This document shows, piece by piece, positions 1-10,840 of a DNA stretch of 64,000 bases. Source of the DNA: Erythroxylum novogranatense (taxonomy: Eukaryota; Streptophyta; Magnoliopsida; Malpighiales; Erythroxylaceae). Position 1 is the stretch's first letter; every line of letters starts with the position of its first letter. Position numbers and translations under genes: made by a program. The notes under the pieces were generated by a model. The model was not told the DNA's origin and did no database searches. It saw only the letters and a program-made list of their open reading frames with translations. The stretch lies in NCBI GenBank assembly GCA_029891385.1, contig CM057230.1, positions 23,316,847 to 23,380,846 of the forward strand, written 5' to 3'.

Positions 1-3000
1 AAAATAATTTACAATTTTGGGTGAGTTTGCGAACTCAGTGAGGAACCATCATCGATGGTTCACCCAATTCATGCATATACAAGATATCACAGATACATCT
101 GATTATTTCACTAAGACACATTCGAAGTACCACATGATTAATACGATATCGGTCAAAAGAACCAATTCAAATGCACATGAAATGCGATGTGACGCTTTTC
201 CAATTTATTACGTTGTTGTGACCGGCGCTCAAATCTGTCCCATTAAGGCGATTAAGCAGTGAACCTTAGGCTCAATCATGTGGGCTCAAGGCTCAATCAC
301 GCTGAGCTTAAAGCTCTCGTTGTTCCGTCACAACCGCCAATTATCGATCATGCAATTATGCATGAATGCAAATGTCCAAATAAAACGAAACCAACATCAT
401 AACCGATCCCAATTCAACATATTCACACAAGTCACTGACAAGTAACCACATGAAAATCACATATAGCACTTCTATGTCAGAATCTCCCAATCCGTCGAAC
501 CTCCGGTCTGCAATCCAAGCACAAACAAACACAATCGTCCCTCCATTATTCTCCACAGAGTTATAAGTGCAGAATTATAAACACTTACTAACCGAGGAAC
601 CATCTAGGTTACTCACCTAATAACTTCCGAGTTAATGCCGGGAAGTCTCTGCAACGTCCGTGGGATGACGTTTGAACTGAGCCTCTATAACAATGGAAAT
701 GAGTACACATTACCAACTGTATAATTAGAAATATCAAACAATGCATATGAAATAATTAAAACGTGTATAATGCATGTTCATGGCATTCCCGACCCTAATC
801 CAAAATTTTCCCATCATAAAAAAAGTCCATCTAAAAATTAGAAAGCTATTGGCACTGACGGTGCGCAATTCGGACCTCTATAGGTCTCCAATTAAACAAA
901 ACAGTGATTAAAGGCTCCGTTACTCGGGGCCACGTCAATTTCCGTCTAAAAATTTCCAATTTCTCACCAAATGAAATTCAATAGGTCACAAATCCGATGC
1001 CTCAAGAATCAGGTCAATCGGACGTCGGACGGAAAAGAAATTGACAAAAGAAACCAAAATTCAAATTAAACAATTAATATCTATATATACATAACCCTTA
1101 TTCCCTTCTTTATTTTCCTGATTTCATGCCAACTTTCAACACCAATAACTCATTGCACACAATTCAGAAAATTACCAACTATATCTCATTGAAAGATCAT
1201 GAAACCCTCTACAATTCTTAAGAAGACCATAAAAATCAATTTCACCCCTAAGGGTGTCAAAAATCCAATCTAACCTACTATCCACTCAAAACCTATCAAA
1301 ACAGGGCAGTACATTGCAAATTCAGTAACTCTCTGATTCTTCAGGCAACAATTACACAATAAATAAGGCAGTAATATCACAATGTTATCTACAACTTTCA
1401 TGAACACCCAAAATCAGATTCACTTGCTAACTATGTCAAACAATTCACCAAAGCATCAACCCTCAGAATTTTCCCAATCTGAACAGCACATTTGACAACA
1501 GATATCTCTTAGCACAAATGTCACCCAATTCACTACCTTATATCCCTGAAAAGATAAGATCTCAAACTTCAAGTTTCATGAAGAACTAAATTTCCAATTC
1601 GATTTCTAACAATGTCAAAACTGTTATGGAAGTTACTGCCATTATCAGCAATTCACAACCTAATGCAGGGTCAGTTTTTGCAAAATCATAACTCCTAACT
1701 CTGACCTCTAAAAATTACACACCATATATCATTTTCAAGGTAATTTCTTCCTCTACAACTTTTCAGAAGATCACTCACACCAATTCAATCCACAAAAATT
1801 GCTAAAATTGCTCCCAAGAAGACTGCTCACAAAACCAACACTTAGGCTGGGTTTCATCAAAATGCTCAAAACCAGTCAATAGTAATCAGTTCATATCTCC
1901 CAATATACAACTCAAAAATTAGCAAGATCAGTGGAAATGGAAAGCTAACTCAATATTCCTCAACTTTCATAAATACCATTTTTCCTAATTCCATATCAAT
2001 TAATTTATAAAAATCAGCAAGTAATCAGGTCATATATGCGGGTACTGTTTACAGACCCTACAAACAGAAACTTTCCATGCAATATTCACCCTTCTAACAT
2101 TACAATTTAACACCACCTATTTCACAATAAATTGAAGCCAACATCCCAAAGTTTCATTGGGAATAAACTTCACCTCATTTGCTCACCTACACAATAAGTT
2201 ATGATCAAAACATTACAATAGGTCAAATTGCATTTTCCAGCTTTTCAACTACAACCTAACTCCTATCACTTCTAACATCAATAACACATCACTAGGCACC
2301 CATTTATACCTCTAAATCAACCATAATTTCATCACAACATATACTTATATAATAGAGCATAAGTGGCAGCACCTACACATATTATCTTCCTAAGTTTTCC
2401 ATTCATCTAGCCTTACAAACTCAATCCAAACCAAGCCAAAATCAATGGAACTTATAGTCATTCATTCATCCCTACACAAGCATACATTTACACCCATTCA
2501 AACCTACCCTTATCATCATGAAATTAATGCATGAGTGCTTCCCATAAATGCTTCTAACTACCAAAAGCATAAGAACAAACATTAATACTCACCTTAAACA
2601 AGTTCAAGCTATTAATTCTCCAAGGCTTTTCAATTCTCCACAACTACTTCAACTTGTAACTTCTCAATCACCACTCACGACTCTTATCACTACACATGCA
2701 TATAATCATCTTCTGAAGGAGCAAGCTGGGTCTTAGGTATGTACAAATAAGAAGCAAGCAAAGAACCAAGGCAACCCTTCTTGTGAGGGATGAGAAGATA
2801 GAAATTCAAAGGAGAAGAAGTAATGGTTCGGATGAGAGAAGAAGAACAAGCTTGTCAAATGATTTTGTCTATGAAATGGCCAAGGAAAGTCGTGGGTAAG
2901 GATGAAAAAAGACAAAACTAATTAATGAAAAAGGGACACTTGGCTTGTTACATGGAAAAAGACAAAAAGAACTTAATTAGCATAATTAAATCCTAACTCT

Positions 3001-3439
3001 AACCTCATTAAATCTTAATCCAACTTATGCTAATGATTCTAAAACAACTCCCACAATCATTATTCAATAATCCAATGCCATTACGCAGTCCTTTTTAGTA
3101 CAGAAAAAATTCACTCGGTCAGCCCGTTGGAAATTTTCGGTCCGGACAAGTAACCCGAAAAATTCCAGAAAAATTCTCATAAATCCCAAAAAATGAAAAA
3201 CACTCAATGGCGCACTCCAAATAATTTTTCAAATACAATTATCCCATAAATTTCACAAAAGATCTCAATTTGAAACCTAAGCCGAAAAATGTCATGAATG
3301 CATGTATACCATGTGCAAGTGCAACAAACCATCAATCATAGAGGCTATATGCTGTATGTGCATGCCGAGATATAATTTAATACTTCTAACCCGTCCCAAA
3401 TTACCAATAAACCCTTCCTATGGGAGATGGGATGTTACA
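1..3439 (-). mobile_element. Family B (LARD-type) LTR, minus strand, cut by the window edge
   Basis: Read on the minus strand, the LTR starts at 3439 with TGTAACATCCC and runs left off the window. It aligns by eye with the plus-strand LTRs at 35966-40244 and 43898-48193: the segment around 2150-2210 (rc) contains the same phrase about an AACTCATTGTGTGG-like stretch and a CCCAATGAAACTTTGGG-like stretch, and positions 22-61 hold the same twin hairpins found near the 3' end of every B LTR. It has no coding capacity; the short reading frames inside are not conserved. It interrupts the A1 LTR to its right, so it inserted after A1. Whether it is a solo LTR or part of a full element cannot be seen because its 3' end lies outside. 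Confidence 0.85.
22..61 (-). other. Twin hairpins near the 3' end of the B LTR
   Basis: Two adjacent perfect stems: TGAGTT-TGCG-AACTCA at 22-37 and GAACCATC-ATC-GATGGTTC at 43-61 (as read on plus). The same pair precedes the CTCACCC motif (minus sense) in A and B LTRs elsewhere. Here the second stem is 8 bp because both ends match, one pair longer than in A2. Confidence 0.7.
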
Positions 3440-3507
3440 AGTGTTGTGACTGAGCGTCAGTATTTTCCCATTTCTGGGCACATTAAACAGAAATCGCGTT
3501 TTTGGTG

Positions 3508-3579
3508 TAGGAGAGCCCTCTGGGTATGCACTACTGCCCACGCGCACTAGGGATAGGAGAGCCCTCTGGGTATGCACTA
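3508..3579 (-). repeat. 26-bp direct repeat pair in the A1 LTR
   Basis: Two 26-bp copies at 3508-3533 and 3554-3579, offset 46 bp, containing GGAGAGCCCTCTGGGTATGC. The A3 LTR carries the same pair with the same 46-bp offset at 34587-34612 and 34633-34658, so the duplication predates both insertions. Confidence 0.8.
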
Positions 3580-4280
3580 TTCCCTTTTCACAATAGTTGA
3601 GCTTATAGCCCCGATCAGAATTGCTCCAGTCACAACTGTTAATTACCGATTTCCGATCATGCCTAGCATGCATACTTTCACAATGACACACACCCCATAC
3701 AGCAACATTCATTTAGGTCACACAGTTCATTCAAAGCATTTAACACATCAGAGATTGAGAAACCAACTAGGTTACTCACCTCTAAACTTCCGAGCTACTG
3801 TCGGGAAGTCTCCGCTGCGTCAGAGGATCGACGCTCCACTTGAGCCTCTACAATAATCATGATATCCAAATATCACTAATTGTACCAATTCCAGATAGTC
3901 AAAGATGCATATAGATCGAATGATGCACGTACTATACATGTTATGACATTTCTGACCCTAATCCCGAATTATCTCAATTCCACGTTTTCACTCCAATCCA
4001 TAGCAATCCCTAATACCATATGTCAATTAACTAAGTTCTAAATCCTCTAAAGTCAAATTCCAATACATAAGAATTATCTTTAAATCAGAATCAAATTCAC
4101 TATTTAATTGCCATCCGATTTCGAGAACCACCGAATTAAATTCTGAAATTCCATTCTTCTAAAGTGAAATTCTTAGTCTCTAAATCAAAATCAATTTATC
4201 ACTCACCAATCATTAAGAATTTAACCTCAAAAACATTTTATCATCAAACAATTCACCTTGAAGCAGCATTCTCATGCATG

Positions 4281-4403
4281 ACGTGCACCTACATGCGATC
4301 GCACAAGACTCTCTAACGCCACGGCGGTGTGCGATTTTACTCGTCGCGGTGTACGGGAGCCAATTCGCTCGCCGCGGCGTGTTCATCACACGTCGCGGCG
4401 TGC
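4281..4403 (-). repeat. GC-rich microrepeat cassette in the A1 LTR
   Basis: A short GC-rich island in AT-rich sequence made of units such as CGCCACGGCGG, CGTCGCGGTG, CGCCGCGGCG and CGTCGCGGCG, spaced about 20-25 bp. Comparable cassettes lie at the corresponding place in A2, A3 and E and in the LTRs of B and D. Function unknown. Confidence 0.75.
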
Positions 4404-4950
4404 AACATCAATTTCACACCCGAACCCAGAAATTTCCAGATTTTCCAGTTCAAATCCATTCAAATCCCATCTAAACACTCCAAAACAACTTCCTATACTT
4501 AATACAACTCATTTCTAACCTTAAATCCATCAAATAACCATTATTCAACAATTACCCAAATCAAAATCAACATTTTCCCTAAAACCTATATCATCCGAAA
4601 ACTTCTAAATTCTCAAACAATTTATACCTTAATTCAATGCTCAAATCAAACTATTTACAACATAAACAAGTAGGAACTTACTTGATTCAAGCTTCCAATC
4701 CTTCCACAAGCTACTCAAATACTCCACCTTTCAAACAAGCAACATCCACGATTTCTCTCCCATTTTTCCACCAAACGATTTTCTTTTCCAACACAAGATT
4801 TAAGCTAGGTTGAGAATGATGAAAGGAACAATTTAAGAGAAGAAGATGGAAGGAAGCAAGCCAAATGATGATCCACGAAGAAGAGAAGATCAAGTTCCTT
4901 TCAAGGGAAGAAGACAAGCATCGTGGACCATTTTTTCCAAAGGAGAAGGG

Positions 4951-4956
4951 TTTATA
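4951..4956 (-). promoter_or_regulatory. TATA-like box of the A1 LTR
   Basis: TATAAA on the minus strand, about 560 bp from the LTR start. The E LTR has TATAAAA at the matching place (31068-31074). Role inferred from position and sequence only. Confidence 0.45.
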
Positions 4957-5508
4957 ACCTAAGGACTAAGGGCATGTTTGGCAAATTTAAATTGCCACAA
5001 GTCCAATCCGAACAACCTCAATCCAATTTCTAATTCTAATTTCTCCCGAATTCCAATGGCTCTAAACCCTAATTCCTCAAATCAAAATTCTCATCTCCAT
5101 TGCTATCGGTTAATCAAATTTCGAAACCGAAAATCTAATTAATCAGTTAATGGTCACTTTTTCGGTCCGGATCTATTACTCCGAAAATTCCAGAAAAATT
5201 TCTATAAATCCTCAAAATTAGAAAACATCTAATCATATACTCAAATTTCCAGTTCTCAATTCCTAAATTCAATTTGACACTCCAATTCACTAATCAAAGC
5301 ACAATTAACCTTAAAATCACAAAATCTCCAATTTTCACAATCAAATCAGAAATCTGTCATACATGCATGTATATACATATGCTTGTGCAATCATAAACAA
5401 TTATCAATAATGTAGAGGCTATAAATGCATATGCAAATCAATTTCTAAATACACCCAGACCTAATCCATCCGAATTACCGATATGCCCTTCACACCGGTA
5501 ACGGGATG

Positions 5509-6380
5509 TTACAATTTTCCTCTCCTAATAAAAATTTCGTCCCGAAATTTCTTACCTGACTGGTCGAACAGATGAGGGTTCTGCCTCCTCATGTGCTCCT
5601 CAGTCTCCCAAGTTGCCTCCTCAGCTGAGTGGTTCTTCCATAGGACTTTCACTAATGGAATCACCCTGCTCCTCAATTGCTTGACCCGCGATCCAATAAT
5701 CTGTACCGGCTCCTCAACATAACTCAAATCACTAGCTATCTCAATCTCCTGAGCCGGAATCACATGAGATGGGTCTGATCGATATCTCAGAAGCATACTC
5801 ACATGAAACACATCGTGCAATTGGGACATCTCTCTCGACAAAGCTAATCTATAGGCCAACGGTCCGACCCTCTCAGTAATCTCATATGGACCGATATACC
5901 GAGGACTCAACTTGCCCTTACGGCCAAATCTGAGAACTCCTCTCCATGGAGACACTCTGAGGAACACTCTATCACCTACAACATACTCCATCTCTCTCCG
6001 ATGCTGATCTGCATAGTTCTTCTGTCTGTCCTGAGCCGCCTTGATGCGACTCCGAATCAGCTGTACCTTATCTACTGTGTCCTGGATCAGCTCGGGACCC
6101 TCTATCATCCTCATACCCTCTTCATCCCAGTAAAGAGGTAATCTACACTGTCGTCCATACAACGCCTCGTACGGTGCCATACCAATTCTGCTCTGGTATT
6201 GATTATTATACGCAAACTCAACTAGAGGCAAATACTGATCCCATGCACCTCGGAACTCCAATACACAGGCTCTCAACATATCCTCAACAGTCTGAATAGT
6301 CCTCTCACTCTCCCCATCCGCTCGAGGATGAAACGTCAGGTCAAGTTCAATCTCGTACCCATAGCCGACTGCAAACTCCT
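5509..6380 (-). pseudogene. pol: A1 pol: integrase C-terminal part and chromodomain-like end
   Basis: Minus frame with an uninterrupted stretch at 5509-6279. It begins in the integrase C-terminal region (WDQYLPLVEFAYNN, then APYEALYGRQCRLPLYW), continues through the GPYEI and LHDVFHVSMLLRY blocks and ends in VKVLWKNHSAEEATWETEEHM, the terminal chromodomain-like block of Del/Tekay-type chromoviruses. The segment with the third integrase catalytic residue (the E of the DGESERT-like motif, near 6300) is just upstream in a shifted frame. Near the end one base is missing relative to A2, so the frame runs past its normal stop to a TAA inside the LTR start. Non-functional copy. Confidence 0.9.
5515..5526 (-). 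other. Polypurine tract of A1
   Basis: AGGAGAGGAAAA on the minus strand, next to the TGTAAC start of the LTR. This is the usual site of plus-strand priming during reverse transcription in LTR elements. It overlaps the last codons of the pol frame. Confidence 0.75.
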
Positions 6381-7480
6381 CTAGAACCTCGAAGTAAACC
6401 TGGGATCCCTGTCTAAGACTATAGACACTGGAACCCCATGCAGTCGCACAATCTCTGCCATATACTTCTGGGCCAACTGATCGAGGGTATTGCTCTCCCT
6501 CATTGGCAAGAAATGAGCCGATTTAGTCAACCGGTCCACTATGACCCAGATCACATCATGCTGCCTCGGCGTCTTAGGCAATCCTATAATGAAATCCATC
6601 GTAATGCGCTTCCATTTCCACTCCGGAATGGGCAACGAATGCAATCTCCCAACTGGAGCCTGGTGCTTAGCCTTAACCTGCTGGCACGTCAGACACCGAG
6701 AAACAAACTCTGCTACATGCCTTTTCATAGCTGGCCACCAGAAATGCAACTTAAGAGTGCGATACATCTTGGTAGTACCAGGATGCATGGCATAAGCAGC
6801 CAAATGAGCCTTCTCCAAAATCTCACGCCTCAGATCATATACATCTAGAACACATAACCTCTGGCCCATCCAAAGAGTCCCATCTCTCAACTCAAACTCA
6901 GTGATCGAACCAGATCTAACTCTATCCATCAATCTCACTAACACTGGATCCTGATCCTGCACTCTCCTAATCCGATCATGCAATACCGGCCGGAGCCTCA
7001 AAGTGGCTATCAGAGCTCCATCCTGACCCAAATCCATCTCCACATTCAGAGCTCTCAACTGAACTAAACACGGTAACCTTAAAACCTGAATCTGAGCTGC
7101 ACTACCATGAGACCTCCTACTCAATGCATCAGTCGCCACATTAGCCTTCCCTGGGTGGTACTCAATAGTGCAGTCATAATCCTTAAGCAACTCTAACCAT
7201 CTACTCTGTCTCAAATTCAGCTCTCTCTGACTCAGCAAATATCTCAAACTCTTATGATCAGTGAAGATCTGGAACGTCTCTCCATACAAATAATGTCTCC
7301 AGATCTTCAAAGCAAAGACAACTGCTGCTAACTCCAAATCATGCACAGGGTAATTCATCTCATGAGACCTCAACTGTCTCGAAGCATACGCTATAACTCT
7401 CCCATCCTGTATCAGTACACATCCTAAACCCTGCTGCGAAGCATCACTGAAACCTCGAAACCTCCTACTCCAGATGGCAA
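6381..7480 (-). pseudogene. pol: A1 pol: RNase H and integrase core
   Basis: Minus frame, open from 7373 to 6381 with recognisable sequence a little upstream. RNase H: the acidic residues of SDAS, DLELAAV, TDHKSL and TDALSR are all present. Integrase follows with the zinc-binding region ([10 protein letters not shown] then CLTCQQ) and the first two catalytic aspartates (TMDFIIGLP and LDRDPRF). The frame stops right after FTSRF, where a Trp codon reads TAG. Compared with A2 this copy keeps a better RNase H and zinc-binding region. A frameshift near 7485 separates it from the RT segment. Confidence 0.9.
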
Positions 7481-7482
7481 AG

Positions 7483-8280
7483 CTAACACCGTGCCGTAGT
7501 CAACCGATGTTTCAACTCCTCAAAACTCCTCTGACAGTCATCTGTCCAACTAAAGGCCACATTCTTCCTCAGAAGTTTTGTAAAAGGGGCTGAGATTACA
7601 GAAAACCCCTCGACAAACCTCCAGTAATAACCTACCAATCCGAGAAAAATCCTCAACTCTGACACATTCCTCGAAATCTCCCAACTCCTCACTGCTTCAA
7701 TCTTGTGAGGATCCACCCGGATACCCTCACCAGACACAATGTGGCCTAAAAATACCACCTCATCTAGCCAAAATTCACACTTAGTGAATTTGGCATACAA
7801 CTGTCTATCCCTCATGATCTGCAATACAGTCCTCAGATACTCCGCATGCTCCTGTCTACTCCTCGAGTACACCAGAATATCATCAATTAACACTATCACG
7901 AACTGATCCAGGTAGGGCTGAAAGATCCTATTCATTAAGGCCATGAAGGGTGCCGGGGTATTAGTCAACCCGAACGACATCACTAAGAACACGAAATGCT
8001 CGTACCTGCTCCTGAAAGCACTCTTAGGCACATCGACCTCTGCGATCCTCAACTGATAGTATCCGGATTTCAAATCCAACTCTGTAAACACCTAAGCTCC
8101 CTGCAACTAATCAAATAAATCATCAATCCTAGGCAGTGGGTACTTATTCTTAACTGTAACCCGATTCAACTGCCTATAATCGATGCATAACCTCAAAGTT
8201 CCGTCCTTCTTCTTCACAAACAACACTGGAGCTCACCACGGCGAAACACTCGGCCTAATAAATCCCTTATCAGAGCTCGG
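7483..8280 (-). pseudogene. pol: A1 pol: reverse transcriptase fragment, truncated at its 5' side
   Basis: RT palm with [22 protein letters not shown] and the catalytic LIDDIL motif, followed by the [10 protein letters not shown] and [11 protein letters not shown] blocks. Open only from 8091 to 7483; the upstream part ([21 protein letters not shown] equivalents) is readable to about 8280 but holds two TAG stops at 8092-8094 and 8107-8109, both in places where A2 has CAG, and a TGA in the SPWG motif. Everything upstream (protease, gag, leader, 5' LTR) is missing: at about 8280 the sequence switches to an unrelated LTR. Confidence 0.9.
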
Positions 8281-9691
8281 CTAGGATGAAGATCGGTCGG
8301 CCAACAGAGGTCGGCCCACAGAGGTCGGCCAACAGAGGTCGGTCGGTACCCAATTCGACCTTCAAACTTTTAACACTCAGAACTTTTAACTCCGAGCTCC
8401 AAATTGGACAAACTTGGTACCGTTGGAAAGATAAAAGAGAGATCTACAATTTTCAAGAAGGACTCACAAACAAGCTCGGTCTTTAAAGGGGTCAACAATG
8501 AGCTCAAAGATAACCGATCGATAATCTCCTCAAAACTTTACACAACACCTCAACTTGAAAACATCATAACTTTTGAACCAGAACTCCAAATTTGACAAAC
8601 TCAGTGTCTATAGAAAGGTAAAAGAACCCTCTACAACTTTTATGAAGGCCTTAAAATTTAGATCGACCTCTAAATAGGTCAAAAACTCCACACAAAGTGA
8701 CTGGTCGATCGGCTTCGCACTAAACACCATCAGAAATTCTAAAAATCATAACTTTCTACTCCCTTGTCCAATATTTTCGTGCTTTATATCAATGGGAAGA
8801 TAAAAACAAGATCTACAATGTTCATGAAGAACTCCAAAGCAACTTCAATCTTTAACTAAGCTAATTTTTCAATCAAAGTTTCTGCCCTGTTAGCAATCAC
8901 CTAAGCAATATCCAAACTTCACATTATCATAACTTCTTGCCCTGATATCGAAAAATTGCATACTTTATGGCATTAGAAAGCTGGAAACATGAGCTACAAC
9001 TTTCATTAAGACCCTATGAACAAATTCTACATCAATGAGGGTCCAAATCCAAATCAAAACTACTGCCCGGAAATTTCCATACTAAACAACATTCAAACTT
9101 CACAATCTCACATCTTTCAACCTCCACATGCAAAAATTGCATATTATACATCACTTTAAAGCTATTCTAATTCTCTATAACTTTCATATAACCATTTACT
9201 CTAATTCAAACCACATCAGTATGGCGATCGGCCTCAAAGCACAATACACACAAATCTATACTTTATAGTATTTTTCCAAAATAACGCCAAATATACTTAA
9301 CTTCAAAATCTCATAACTTTTGATTCCGAATATCAAAAATTGTCAAACTTTAAGGCTAAAGAAAGCTCTCAGCATAATCTACAAATTTCATGAAGATCTT
9401 TTCCTCAAATTCTGCCTAAATCAAAAAGTCAACTTTCAAGTCAAACTTTCTATTTTCTTCAAAATTTCACACTTTCACTTTCTATTTCATGCTTTCAACT
9501 TCCATTTCAATCATCTCATCCACTTAAAATTTCATAACCAAAACTAATCTTCAAAATCATCAAAACCAATAAATTCTTTTTCTCATCAATTTCCTCAAGG
9601 CATAAAACTTCTATAACACAATTCATATCCGAAACACTCATTGAATTCATTTTAATATTTCTAATTTCTACCGAAAGTTCGGGGTCCAACA
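8281..9691 (-). mobile_element. Family C LTR fragment, minus strand, truncated
   Basis: Read on minus it starts at 9691 with TGTTGGACCCCGAAC, the same start as the solo LTR at 14828, and follows it for roughly 1 kb (matching phrases include AAATTAGAAATATTAAAATG and CTTTGAGGCC). It then breaks off at about 8281, next to the A1 RT. No CCAACA end and no target duplication on that side, so it was truncated after insertion. On its right it abuts B LTR sequence at 9692. Confidence 0.8.
8295..8336. repeat. Three 14-bp tandem repeats
   Basis: Units GGTCGGCCAACAGA, GGTCGGCCCACAGA and GGTCGGCCAACAGA at 8295-8308, 8309-8322 and 8323-8336, with a partial fourth unit. They lie close to the truncation point of the C fragment. 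Confidence 0.85.
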
Positions 9692-10840
9692 ATGTGGAGA
9701 TAATGGATGGATATGTGTGCTTGCTTTTGACTGACTTCGGACCACAGGTGTCTGAAGTATTGGAAACTTGATATTGAAGTGCTATTGTGTGCAACTGCTT
9801 ATGCATGCTTCAATGAAATAAACTGATAATGATTACGACTGAAATACCGGACCGAAGGTCCGAAGGAATGGGAAATGGGTCACTGAAAGGTAAACTGACT
9901 GAAAATGTAAATTGGGGCCTATGCATCCATGCATAAAGGCATGTTCAGATAATGATAGTTGTGACCTGAGTCGCCATCGACATCTTTGAAAAGAGCCTAG
10001 AGCTCGAACATCATTCTTGAACCGAGCCTCGAGCTCGAGGGAGTTAGTGCATACCGGAGGACTCTCCTACTCCCTAGATGCATCGATTCTTGATCCTTTA
10101 TTAAGCGCTTTCGGTCACAACAACGTAATAAATCGGAAAAGAGTCACGTGTGCATTTTATACGAAAGTGATAAGCGATCTACTTAAATTGCATGAGTTAC
10201 GTGAATGGTTATATGATATCTTGTTGTGTAATTGGTCAAACCGTAGATTGTTTGTATATGCATGAGTTGAGCGAACCATCGATGATAGTTTCTCACTGAG
10301 TTCGCAAACTCACCCAACATTGCAAATATTTTTTAGGGATTAAAGAGTACCCCGCTAGACAAACGGGAGTATGATTACTGCAAGAGAGTTAGAGTTTGAA
10401 GTCGGGATCAGTTTCACATCTGCATTAGAGTCATTTGGTATTATTGTAAATTAGTAACTCTGCAAATTTTGCAGAATAGTACTGTCTTGTTTTAGGGCCC
10501 CAATTGGATATTGTTATAATTGTAATGTGATTTCTACAAGTGTTCAGGAATAGTCTTGGGCCCAATTAGATTACGGATTTTTGTGCATGTAATTGATTAA
10601 AGACTGTTGACTGTTTTCATACGACTGAATTTGTGTTTCGATTGGAACTATTTTTAAATTAAATATGGGCTCAAATTATTTACTGATATCTGCGTACTCT
10701 ATTATTATTTTTTTAAAATAAAAATGCATTACCGAATTTTTGAATAGCATTGACTGCTCTAGCATACCACCCTCGTGAGACAAGGACTCGGATATCACCC
10801 ATGATATCGAGTTCGGGTCTTACGGGAGTGGGGTGCTACA
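9692..10840 (+). mobile_element. Family B LTR, 3' portion
   Basis: Begins inside a B-type LTR (ATGTGGAGATAATGG, compare 39125 onward) because the C fragment cut it, and runs to the LTR end GGGGTGCTACA at 10840. It contains the GGACC-GAA-GGTCC hairpin near 9847-9861, the GAACCATCGATGAT block near 10272, a TGAGTT-CGCA-AACTCA stem near 10298-10313 and the terminal ACTCGGATATCACC segment shared with B LTRs at 40190. No PBS follows; the sequence continues directly as A2 LTR, so this was an LTR inserted in A2. Confidence 0.8.

Larger units (their letters stand above)
3440..5513 (-). mobile_element. A1 3' LTR, 5' portion, minus strand, interrupted by the B LTR
   Basis: Minus-strand LTR beginning at 5513 (TGTAACATCCCG) directly after the end of A1 pol and its polypurine tract. 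It closely resembles the E LTR at 30503-32511, including the GTAACGG start, the GAGGTGAGTAACCTAGTTGG segment (rc near 3750-3790) and the segment ending near GCATGATCGG. Sequence stops at 3440 where a B LTR begins; the missing 3' third should lie left of the window. A TATA-like TTTATA (minus TATAAA) sits at 4951-4956, about 560 bp into the LTR, so most of the LTR would be transcribed leader. No gene is seen within it. Confidence 0.85.

Noticed and set aside
6438..6848. Plus-strand frames opposite A1 integrase
   Set aside because: Shadow of the minus-strand integrase with its catalytic blocks.
9692..10840. Considered as a 5' LTR of A2
   Set aside because: Its sequence follows B LTRs and no PBS comes after it; A2 LTR sequence resumes at 10841.
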